This document shows, one piece after another, positions 53,732 through 61,928 of a stretch of DNA of 64,000 nt. Source of the stretch: Pedobacter jejuensis (lineage in GTDB: Bacteria; Bacteroidota; Bacteroidia; Sphingobacteriales; Sphingobacteriaceae); contig NZ_RBEE01000043.1 in NCBI RefSeq assembly GCF_003725795.1, positions 124,001-188,000 on the forward strand, in the 5' to 3' direction. The notes beneath the pieces are model-generated. The model was not told the origin of the DNA. It did no database searches and saw only the letters and a program-made list of their open reading frames with translations. Each line of letters begins with the position of its first letter. Position 1 is the stretch's first letter. The position numbers and the translations under genes are program-made.

Positions 53732-56700
53732 CTACTTTACCATATTCAATGATTTTAGATACTCAGCAATCTTATTCTTGTAGTAATAATTTAAACTTGG
53801 TGGCATTTTCTGCAACATATCGTTTCCGTTTTGTTGCTGTTTTTTAAACTGTTCAACCATCTTTTGGTACGATGGTGGAAATTCTTTAGCCGCTTTGCTT
53901 TCTCGTTTTGAATCTTCTTGCTGATCGCGTTCTGCTTTTTCTGCCTCCAATAATTTGGTAAGCAACTCTTTCTGGCGGTTTAAAGTTTCCTGCTGTAAAC
54001 GCTTGTTTACCAAGTCACTTTCCGTTTGTTTCATTTCTTTAATGGCCTCATTCAAGTTACCCATTTTGCCCGAACCATCTTTATTTTCTTCGCGATTAAT
54101 CTTCTCCAAAGCCTGGCGAATCATTTGCTGTTGTTGTGCCATTTTGCCAAACTCCTGGCTCATTTCGCCTTTACCAACAGTTCCTTTCTCGCCGCCAGAT
54201 TTCTGCATTTGTTCGCGGGCTTTTTGCATATTCTTATTCAGCTGTTCCTGCATTTGAGAGAGCTGTTTCATGCCTTGCTTTTGCTTTTTGCCGCTACCCG
54301 ATTTAGTATTTTTCTGCATATTTTGTAACTGGTTCAAAGCCTCGCTCAACATCAAACTCAGGTTATTAATCGAAGTCATGGTAAACTGTTGGTAACGATT
54401 GGCCTCTGGTGTTCGTCGCTCGCCAAGGCTTTCCAAACTTTTATCGAGGTTGAAGTTTATTTTATTCATCTCTTCATTAACAGTCGATTCAATTTGAGGA
54501 ACACGCTTACTCAATGCATATAAACTATCGGCAATGGTTTTCAGATTATCTTTTATACTGCGTTGTTTTTGAACATTAGTGGTATAAGATGGGTCAGCCT
54601 GCGACATTTTTTTCAGCGCTAACATCACTTTTTCCTGTTCAAAAGATGTATTTAAAAGGTTTTCCAATAAACGACGCAACTCTTTCGCATTCAGGTTATT
54701 CTCCATTTCTTCGCTTTCCTGCTGCATTTCATTCATCTTTTTCGAAAGTTTTTCCATTTGCTCAGCTGCTTTTTGTTGCTTCTGGCTAGCACTTTTCGAA
54801 TCTTTTTTATCTAATGCCTCTTTACTATCCTGCTGTTCTTTTTGGATTTCCTGAACCTCTTTTTCAGGATTTTCAAACGGATTTGGCTTTTCTAAACTTT
54901 GATTTTTTTCCTCGAGTTTTTTCAAGTCATCCTTTAAATCTTTCATTTCCTTATTCAAAGCATCTTGCTTTTGTTTAAGCGATTCATTATCCTGTTTTTT
55001 GTTTGCTGTTTGTTCTGCAAGTGCTTTTTGTTCTTTGGCCAGTTCGTTCAAACGGTCGATATCGTTTTGAAGATTTTGCTCAAACTCCAATTGTTTGTAA
55101 AGCTCTAAAATTCTATCCAGCTCGTTTTTGAGTGTTTTATTATCCAACTGCATTTTCGAAAGTTCGTTCTGCGTTTGGTCTTTATTTTTCTCATTCATCA
55201 GGTTTTGCAACTTCTGCAAAAGCTCTTTCGTTTTCTCATCAAGCACATTATCAAACAAATCTTTTATCTGTTTTTGCTTCTCTAAAAGCTCTTCAGTTTG
55301 TTTTTGGTCTTCCTTTTGCTGAATATTTTTATCGTTTTGCTCTTTAATTTCTTTTACTGCCTCATCCAATTGTTTTTGTTTATCAAGTAAAGCCTCAATT
55401 TGCTTTTTATCCTCAAAAGAAATTTGTTTCTTATCAATCAGGCTTTCTGCAACTTTTTTACTTTCTTTTTCGATGGTATTTGCCAGGCGAATAGCCGACT
55501 GAACCTTTTGTTTAAGCGCTTGGCTGTTGGCATTTACCTGTTCGGCAGTTTCTTTTTTGGTAGGCGCTTTAAAGGTTTTAATTTCCGAGCGAGTAGTTTT
55601 TGCTCCATTAACATCATCATTATCAGCAACTTCAAAATAATACTCAATTTCTTGTCCGGGTTTAGCCAAAGCAGTTTTTAAATCCCAGAAATAGAAAAAG
55701 GAATTTTCGGTAGCATTGGCTTTTATAGCAATATTCTTTGTTGCTGAGCTTATAATTTTATTGTTTTCTTTGATGTTGTACTTAAAACTCAAATGACTAA
55801 AACCATAATCATCCGTTACTTGTCCGCTGAAATAGAGTGCTTTATTACTTACAGAATGTGGTTTTTCTTCTACCTGAATGGCCGGCGACTGGTCTTTAAT
55901 TACCGTAATTTGGTGCGACAAAGAATCTTTCAGTGAAACAAAATCATTTTTTGGGGTGATGCTGTATTTAGAATTATTTCTAATCGTTGCGTTAAAAACA
56001 GATTCATTATCCTGCACTTTTAAAACATTTTCGGCGCCGTTTAAAATGAATATAAGCGAATTGCTTTGCCCGGTTTTAAAATTCCAGGTTACACGGGTTC
56101 CTTCTGGTAAAAGTAAATCGCTAACGTTCGAAATTACTTCTGTTTTTTTGCCCAAATAAGAAGGATAATTTAATGTTGCCGTAGCACCCAACAATTCTGG
56201 TCGAGGTTTAACAGTTACGGAGAAGAGAGAAGAACTAAAACCACCACCTTTAAAAATTAATTTTTTATCGCTCTGGATATTTTTAATGCTGTAATTAAAT
56301 TTGCTAATGTTCTCTTTTTCAAGTTTGTAAGTATTTTTTCCATCCTCTACATAAACATCAGCTGGAATTTCATCGCCAGTTAATTTTAAATTAATGGTTA
56401 CATCATCACCCTGCGTAACAGTTAAATTTTTGTTTAAAACAACAAAATTGAAAGGCGCTTGTGGAGCGATGTATTCATCATATTTTAAAAAACTATTCGT
56501 TCCATCGCGTAAAATGGCTGGTGCTATTAAGGCAATTAACAAAATAATCGAAAGCGGAAAGAGCAGAAATTTTAAGTATTTCCGATTATCATTTATCCTA
56601 ACTGCTGTATAAAAAGGAACAGGCTTAAGCTCCAAAATCTTTTGGTCGATACTGGCCAAAATCAATTGATTGTGCTCTGGCAGGTTTTCAGAGAGCTTAT

Positions 56701-57049
56701 GCAATTGTAAGGTATTCAGCAGTTTATCTTTGATACCGGAAAAATGATTTCCAATAATAACCGAGGCCTCATCGAAAGATAAATGTTTGCCCAATTTGAG
56801 CATGGAAAGTAGTGGCTTAATAATTAAAAAGCCAATAAGCAAAAGCCCAAGGAAGAGATAAGCAAAGAAAACAAAAGTTTTAAATCCTGCGCTTGGGTTA
56901 AGGTAATACAAACTCAAAAAAACGAGCAGATACAAGCCCAATAATATGGCTGCAGCATAAATGCTACCTCGTAAAATCTTATTTAAATAAAACTTACGAA
57001 TGAATTCATCTATCTTTTTAAGTAAATCGCCGTAATTATTGCTCACCAT
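53732..57049 (-). CDS. DUF4175 membrane/coiled-coil protein
   Basis: The ATG at 57049 (MVSNNYGDLLKK) gives 1,105 residues. Two hydrophobic helices lie at about 27-50 and 58-82, and a third at about 160-180. A beta-rich domain follows (about 190-500), with PAIQVEEKP and YYFEVADNDDV motifs. The last 600 residues are Gln/Lys/Glu-rich coiled coil, low-complexity, with runs such as KQKQIKDL and QQEDSKRE. This is the DUF4175 architecture common in Bacteroidota. It probably anchors in the inner membrane and extends into the periplasm. Function unknown. Confidence 0.85.
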   Translation of the reverse strand: MVSNNYGDLLKKIDEFIRKFYLNKILRGSIYAAAILLGLYLLVFLSLYYLNPSAGFKTFVFFAYLFLGLLLIGFLIIKPLLSMLKLGKHLSFDEASVIIGNHFSGIKDKLLNTLQLHKLSENLPEHNQLILASIDQKILELKPVPFYTAVRINDNRKYLKFLLFPLSIILLIALIAPAILRDGTNSFLKYDEYIAPQAPFNFVVLNKNLTVTQGDDVTINLKLTGDEIPADVYVEDGKNTYKLEKENISKFNYSIKNIQSDKKLIFKGGGFSSSLFSVTVKPRPELLGATATLNYPSYLGKKTEVISNVSDLLLPEGTRVTWNFKTGQSNSLIFILNGAENVLKVQDNESVFNATIRNNSKYSITPKNDFVSLKDSLSHQITVIKDQSPAIQVEEKPHSVSNKALYFSGQVTDDYGFSHLSFKYNIKENNKIISSATKNIAIKANATENSFFYFWDLKTALAKPGQEIEYYFEVADNDDVNGAKTTRSEIKTFKAPTKKETAEQVNANSQALKQKVQSAIRLANTIEKESKKVAESLIDKKQISFEDKKQIEALLDKQKQLDEAVKEIKEQNDKNIQQKEDQKQTEELLEKQKQIKDLFDNVLDEKTKELLQKLQNLMNEKNKDQTQNELSKMQLDNKTLKNELDRILELYKQLEFEQNLQNDIDRLNELAKEQKALAEQTANKKQDNESLKQKQDALNKEMKDLKDDLKKLEEKNQSLEKPNPFENPEKEVQEIQKEQQDSKEALDKKDSKSASQKQQKAAEQMEKLSKKMNEMQQESEEMENNLNAKELRRLLENLLNTSFEQEKVMLALKKMSQADPSYTTNVQKQRSIKDNLKTIADSLYALSKRVPQIESTVNEEMNKINFNLDKSLESLGERRTPEANRYQQFTMTSINNLSLMLSEALNQLQNMQKNTKSGSGKKQKQGMKQLSQMQEQLNKNMQKAREQMQKSGGEKGTVGKGEMSQEFGKMAQQQQMIRQALEKINREENKDGSGKMGNLNEAIKEMKQTESDLVNKRLQQETLNRQKELLTKLLEAEKAERDQQEDSKRESKAAKEFPPSYQKMVEQFKKQQQNGNDMLQKMPPSLNYYYKNKIAEYLKSLNMVK

Positions 57050-57085
57050 TAACGTAAATGTAAAAATTGTTCCAATCAATTAAAA

Positions 57086-57282
57086 GGAAACCTCAGTAAG
57101 GTAACGCGTTTATTTCAAATAGTTTATTTTACAGGTAAAATTAAGGATGGGAAAGGAGGCCTAGTTAAGGTGATGCGTTTATTCAAATAATATATTTTAA
57201 AGGTGGATAAGGATTGGGGAATAACCCTGATTAAGGTAATTCGTTTTAAGTGGTATATTTTGAAAGATAAATTATGATTGGG
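57086..57282 (+). repeat. three tandem copies of a ~66-bp degenerate repeat
   Basis: Units at 57086-57151, 57152-57218 and 57219-57282 each run CCT..TTAAGGT, TGCGTTTATT or similar, TATATTTT, and end GGATTGGG or GGATGGG. They occupy the start of the 564-bp gap between DUF4175 and the GDPD-GH16 gene. Confidence 0.75.
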
Positions 57283-57310
57283 AAATGAAAGTTTTGTAGT
57301 TAATCGGAAA

Positions 57311-57389
57311 CTTCAGCCCCGCTTTCTGCTCCAACAAAAGCAGAAAAAGCTTTTGGTTTTCGCGACAATCGGGTTAATAACAAAGATTA
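57311..57389 (+). repeat. constant-end / variable-centre repeat element
   Basis: CTTCAGCCCCGCTTTCTGCT at the left and ATCGGGTTAATAACAAAGAT at the right enclose a near-palindromic centre (CTTTCTGCT ... AGCAGAAAAAG). The ends match those of the repeats at 30581 and 34816, while the centre is different. Confidence 0.65.
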
Positions 57390-57442
57390 GTGCTTTTAGG
57401 AAATAATAAAGATTAAGGTCAAATCGGCGTTCAGCTTCGTTG

Positions 57443-57462
57443 CCGTTGGCTTCAGCCAACGG
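57443..57462. repeat. REP-like palindrome 1
   Basis: CCGTTGGCTTCAGCCAACGG: perfect 8-bp stem, 4-nt loop. Duplicated at 57514 with the same flanks (TTGCCG... and ...CGGAA). Confidence 0.85.
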
Positions 57463-57513
57463 AAAAAAAGTATTTTAATTAGCAGTTGAAACTCTTGCTA
57501 TTCAACTTCATTG

Positions 57514-57533
57514 CCGTTGGCTTCAGCCAACGG
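57514..57533. repeat. REP-like palindrome 2
   Basis: Identical 20-bp palindrome to that at 57443, 71 bp away, followed by AATAAAATAA. It may also act as a transcript-end hairpin. Confidence 0.85.
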
Positions 57534-57643
57534 AATAAAATAATTTATTTATCTTGTTGTTAATTAATACAAAGGTTACATGGATTTTAAATGAATATTA
57601 CCTTAAACCTCTACTTTTGATTTTTTTATAATCACCCCAAAAC

Positions 57644-59146
57644 ATGAAAAAAGCAGTTATATTTATCTTAATGTTATTCATTTTTACCGCATCTTTTGCT
57701 CAAAAATTTAACTGGAATAAAAACCAGGTGATTGCCCATCGCGGTGCATGGAAGAAGAATAACTTTCCTCAAAACTCCATTGCATCGTTAAATGAGGCTG
57801 TTAGATTGGGTTGCTACGGCTCTGAGTTTGATGTTTGGATGACCGCAGATAACGTTTTGGTGGTAAATCACGACCCGGAGTTTCAGGGTTTAACTATTGA
57901 GAAAGTGAAATATGAAGAGTTGCTCGCTAAAACCATGAGCAATGGCGAGAAAATCCCAACATTAGAAGCCTATTTAAAAGCTGGTAAAAAGCAAAGAACC
58001 ACCAAATTAATTTTAGAAATAAAACCATCTTTAATCAGCAAAGAACGCGGCATTGAATTAACAAATGCTTGTATAGAGATGGTAAAGAAGGTTGGCGTAA
58101 TCGATTGGACAGAATACATCAGCTTTGATTATGATTATTGCAAACGCATTTTGGCGGTTTTACCTAAAGCCAAAGTAGCCTATTTACGGGGAGAAATTAG
58201 CGCCGAACAGTTGAAAGCTGATAAATTAACCGGAGCAGATTATCACTTTAGCGTTTACCAAAAAGATGGCTGGATTGAAAACGCACAAAAATTGGGCTTA
58301 ACGGTTAACGCATGGACGGTTAACGCGGTGCCAGAAATTCAATGGTTGTTGGCACACAAAGTAGATTTTATAACTACAAATGAACCTGAATTAACTTTTG
58401 AAGAGTTAAAGAAAACGCCTGTTGCAAGCGGATGGAATTTAAAATGGGCTGATGAATTTGATGACGCAGGTTTGCCTTTAAACAAAAGCTGGAGCTACGA
58501 TGTTGGCGGTAAAGGTTGGGGAAACAATGAATTGCAGTATTATACCGATGCAGATTCTGCAAACGCCAATGTTAAAAAAGGCAATTTAAACATCACTGTA
58601 GTTAAGGCTGATAAAGAAAATAACCACTATACTTCAGCACGTTTGGTTAGCAAAAATAAATTCGATTTTAAATACGGAAGGGTAGAAGTAAGGGCGATAT
58701 TGCCTAAAGGTAGAGGTTTGTGGCCGGCTATCTGGGCTTTACCAACTTCACCCAAATATGGTGGTTGGCCAAAAAGTGGCGAAATTGACATTATGGAACA
58801 TGTGGGTTACGAGCCGGACAGCGTTTACGGAACGGTTCATACCGAAAAATTTAACCACACCATCCATACTCAGGTTGGCAAAGGCGTAAAAATTAATCCT
58901 TACAACGCTTACCACATTTACGCTATTGAATGGTACAAAGACCGTATAGATTTTTTTGTTGATGACCAAAAATATTTAAGCTTTAAAAACACTGGTAAAG
59001 GCGCTCCAGAATGGCCATTCGACCAAGATTTTCATTTAATTTTAAATGTTGCCGTTGGCGGCGGATGGGGTGGAAAAATGGGTGTCGATGAAACGATATT
59101 TCCTGCCACAATGAAAGTTGATTATGTTAGGGTTTTTCAAAAATAG
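57644..59146 (+). CDS. secreted GDPD-GH16 fusion protein
   Basis: A 500-residue exported protein with two enzymes in one chain. A signal peptide spans residues 1-19. Residues about 28-250 form a glycerophosphodiester phosphodiesterase: HRG at 32-34, GSEFDVW with Glu61 and Asp63, NHDPEF with His76 and LEIKPS with Glu125; the usual PENT is PQNS here. Residues about 263-500 form a glycoside hydrolase family 16 domain: WGNNELQYYT and the catalytic GEIDIMEHV with Glu380, Asp382 and Glu385. It would cleave glycerophosphodiesters and beta-1,3 or mixed-linkage glucans outside the cytoplasm. The linker is short. Confidence 0.9.
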   Translation: MKKAVIFILMLFIFTASFAQKFNWNKNQVIAHRGAWKKNNFPQNSIASLNEAVRLGCYGSEFDVWMTADNVLVVNHDPEFQGLTIEKVKYEELLAKTMSNGEKIPTLEAYLKAGKKQRTTKLILEIKPSLISKERGIELTNACIEMVKKVGVIDWTEYISFDYDYCKRILAVLPKAKVAYLRGEISAEQLKADKLTGADYHFSVYQKDGWIENAQKLGLTVNAWTVNAVPEIQWLLAHKVDFITTNEPELTFEELKKTPVASGWNLKWADEFDDAGLPLNKSWSYDVGGKGWGNNELQYYTDADSANANVKKGNLNITVVKADKENNHYTSARLVSKNKFDFKYGRVEVRAILPKGRGLWPAIWALPTSPKYGGWPKSGEIDIMEHVGYEPDSVYGTVHTEKFNHTIHTQVGKGVKINPYNAYHIYAIEWYKDRIDFFVDDQKYLSFKNTGKGAPEWPFDQDFHLILNVAVGGGWGGKMGVDETIFPATMKVDYVRVFQK

Positions 59147-59150
59147 ATTA

Positions 59151-59310
59151 GAATGGAAGATGTTTGATGGAAGATGGTTTGGGCCACCGTATAAGGTAAA
59201 TGGTGAGTAATGTAAGATTGAAGAGGGGTTTTGGACCATCATCCATTTCCCATTTTACATTTTACATCAAACATCTTCCCATCCATTAACCCATCTTCCA
59301 TCTCTTAAAT
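59151..59310. repeat. imperfect inverted repeat in the GH16-PLC gap
   Basis: GAATGGAAGATGTTTGATGG at the left is answered by CATCAAACATCTTCCCATCC and CCATCTTCCAT at the right, with ATTTCCCATTTTACATTT between. Low-complexity arms of TGGAAGATGG type; probably a dispersed repeat. Confidence 0.6.
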
Positions 59311-59317
59311 ATAGCAG

Positions 59318-61690
59318 ATGGATTCACGTAGAGAATTTTTAAAAAAGGCTGCGCTTTTTGCTGGCGCTACAGGCATGGCCAATACTTTGCCAAGCTCGGT
59401 TTTAAAGGCAATGTCGATAAATGCAGAACCAGGAACTACCTATCAGGATGCCGAGCATATCGTTTTCTTAATGCAGGAAAACCGCTCGTTCGACCATATG
59501 TTTGGCAAAATGAAAGGTGTTAGAGGTTTTAACGAACCGCATCCGCATATACAGCCCGATGGCAACAAAGTTTGGCTGCAAAAGGATGGTCAAGGTTATA
59601 CTTATGTGCCGTTCCATGTGGATATCAATAAAACAAAAATAACCTGGCAAGGTGGTTTACCACATTCTTGGAACGACCAGGTTGCCGCCAGAAATGGTGG
59701 AAGATACGATAAATGGTTGCCGGCAAAAGCACCAATGACTTTATCGTATTACGATAGAAAAGACATCCCTTTTTACTATGCTTTAGCCGATGCCTTTACC
59801 GTTTGCGACCAGCATTTTTGTTCTTCGCTTACCGGAACCACGCCAAACAGGTTGTTCTTTTTTACGGGCACAGTTAGGGGCGAAAAAAGTGCTAATCGTA
59901 TTGCGGTAGTAAATAACGATCAGGCAGAATCGCAGAATAATGTTTTTGTAGATTGGCCAACTTTTCAAGAAACTTTGGAGGATAACGGAATCGACTGGCG
60001 TATTTATCAAAATGAACTCTGGACTTCAAAACTTCCAGAGGGAGAAATTGATGATTGGTTAGGCAATTATGGCGATAATCCGGTAGAATATATTTCCCGG
60101 CATCAGGTTAAGTTATCTGCCTACTTCAGGAAAAATGGCGATAATACCGTAAAGCCACCACTATCAGCAAAAGAAGTACAGGCGAAATACGATAAATTAT
60201 CTCAAAGAGAGAAAAACCTGATAGATAAAGCTTTTCAAACCAATATTAGCGAAAAGGATTACCTGGATTTGGCGCCTTTTACTTTTACCAATGATGAAGG
60301 TAAATCAGAAACCGTGAACATCCCGAAAGGAGATATTTTTCATCAATTTAGAAAAGATGTTGATAGCGGAAAATTGCCTGCGGTTTCTTGGTTGGTTGCG
60401 CCACAAAGATTTTCAGACCATACCAGCTCGCCACTTTACGGAACTTGGTACGTAAGCGAGGCTTTAGATATTTTAACGAAAAACCCAGAGGTTTGGAAAA
60501 AGACGATTTTCATTTTGACTTACGATGAAAATGATGGCTATTTCGACCATCAGCCACCTTTTGTCGTTCCAAATCCAGATGATGCATCGAGTGGTAAAGT
60601 TTCTGCAGGTATAGATTATGCAACGGATTTTGAGGCTAGGAAGGGCAGTCCGATTGGTTTAGGTTACCGAGTTCCTTTTATTGTTGCCTCGCCGTGGAGT
60701 AAAGGCGGCTTTGTAAATTCGCAGGTTTTTGACCATACTTCATCATTAATGTTTATGGAAAAATGGTTGAGCAAAAAGACAGGGAAAAACATCAGGAGTA
60801 ATAATATCAGCGATTGGCGGAGAAATATTTGTGGCGATTTAACTTCCGTATTTCGTCCGTACAACGGCGAAGAGATTGGATCTCCAAAAGCTTTAAATCG
60901 AGAAACCGTAGTAACTAACATTGGCAACGCTAAAAACAAGCCTGCACAAGTTAATCCAACTGCATTAAATAAAACTGAAATCGCAAAAATTAATAAGTAC
61001 GAGTCTTTTTCATCGCAAACATCTGTACATGCACCCAGGCAAGAAAATGGAACAAAGTCAGCTTGTGCTTTGCCATATAATTTAATGGTTGATGCAAATT
61101 TGATTAATGGCGAAATAGAATTAAGTTTTCAATCGGCCAAAACACTTTTTGGTAACGAAACTGAAACGGTTGGTGCGCCTTTTAACATGAGCACAATAGC
61201 TAAATTTAAAGGTGTTCAGGGAAAAATTTGGGCTTATGCGGTTAAAGCTGGTGATATTTTAAAGGATGAAATAAGCATCGAAGATTTTGATAATGAGGTT
61301 TATGATTTTGCCATAAACGGACCGAATGGTTTCTACAGGCATTTTGTAGGCAGCAAGAAAAACCCTCAATTGGTAATCAAAGCATATCCTGAGCAAAGCG
61401 GTTTAGTTACCAAAAAGCTTACGGGTAATTTAATTTTTTCTCTGGAGAATAGAAGTGCTGCTCCTATCGATATTCAGGTTGTTGATAATAAATATAAGTC
61501 TGCAAAACGAGTGCTAAATTTGACACCTAAAGCAATAACAAATGTTGTTTTAAATTTATCTAAAAACTCGAATTGGTATGATTTCAGTGTTTTGCAAACA
61601 GGCAATGCGGTTTTTAAACATCGCTATGCAGGAAAAATAGAAACAGGAGCAATTACCACAACCGACCCTTTTATGGGTAATGTGGTATAA
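59318..61690 (+). CDS. Tat-exported phosphocholine-type phospholipase C
   Basis: A 790-residue phosphoesterase that hydrolyses phospholipids to diacylglycerol and a phosphorylated head group. The twin-arginine signal SRREFLK is at residues 3-9, followed by a hydrophobic stretch. The catalytic domain opens with IVFLMQENRSFDHMFG and has SLTGTTPNRLFFFTG near residue 170, HSWND, and DENDGYFDHQPPF near 410. The C-terminal part (about 590-790) carries two DUF756-type beta domains found in PLC_P. Start ATG at 59318. Its neighbour upstream is another phosphodiesterase fusion, which suggests a phosphorus-scavenging theme. Confidence 0.93.
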   Translation: MDSRREFLKKAALFAGATGMANTLPSSVLKAMSINAEPGTTYQDAEHIVFLMQENRSFDHMFGKMKGVRGFNEPHPHIQPDGNKVWLQKDGQGYTYVPFHVDINKTKITWQGGLPHSWNDQVAARNGGRYDKWLPAKAPMTLSYYDRKDIPFYYALADAFTVCDQHFCSSLTGTTPNRLFFFTGTVRGEKSANRIAVVNNDQAESQNNVFVDWPTFQETLEDNGIDWRIYQNELWTSKLPEGEIDDWLGNYGDNPVEYISRHQVKLSAYFRKNGDNTVKPPLSAKEVQAKYDKLSQREKNLIDKAFQTNISEKDYLDLAPFTFTNDEGKSETVNIPKGDIFHQFRKDVDSGKLPAVSWLVAPQRFSDHTSSPLYGTWYVSEALDILTKNPEVWKKTIFILTYDENDGYFDHQPPFVVPNPDDASSGKVSAGIDYATDFEARKGSPIGLGYRVPFIVASPWSKGGFVNSQVFDHTSSLMFMEKWLSKKTGKNIRSNNISDWRRNICGDLTSVFRPYNGEEIGSPKALNRETVVTNIGNAKNKPAQVNPTALNKTEIAKINKYESFSSQTSVHAPRQENGTKSACALPYNLMVDANLINGEIELSFQSAKTLFGNETETVGAPFNMSTIAKFKGVQGKIWAYAVKAGDILKDEISIEDFDNEVYDFAINGPNGFYRHFVGSKKNPQLVIKAYPEQSGLVTKKLTGNLIFSLENRSAAPIDIQVVDNKYKSAKRVLNLTPKAITNVVLNLSKNSNWYDFSVLQTGNAVFKHRYAGKIETGAITTTDPFMGNVV

Positions 61691-61928
61691 AACTTGGTTA
61701 GTAATGATGTGAATATTTTGTCGGCTGAAAAAGCTCCTTCGCAAACACGTTGCCATCAATTATCTATTCAACCGGATAGGATACGAAGTTACTTACAGAT
61801 AGGTATCAGATTTATATTTCGCGATGTTTTCTGTGCCTTGCTCTTCTATGCTTTGTGGTAAAAACCTGTATATCAACAACAAAAAACCTTTCTATCCGCT
61901 ATTTGTTATCAACACATAACAAACATCA

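Noticed and set aside
54026..54328. Plus-strand frames of about 100 codons antisense to DUF4175
   Set aside because: They are shadows of the Gln/Lys/Glu-rich coiled coil, giving Phe/Leu-rich nonsense products.
61691..61928. Possible small gene between PLC and the AsmA-like gene
   Set aside because: No frame with a start, ribosome binding site and reasonable composition; the TGTGCCTT...CTTTGTGGTAAAAA part resembles repeat remnants.
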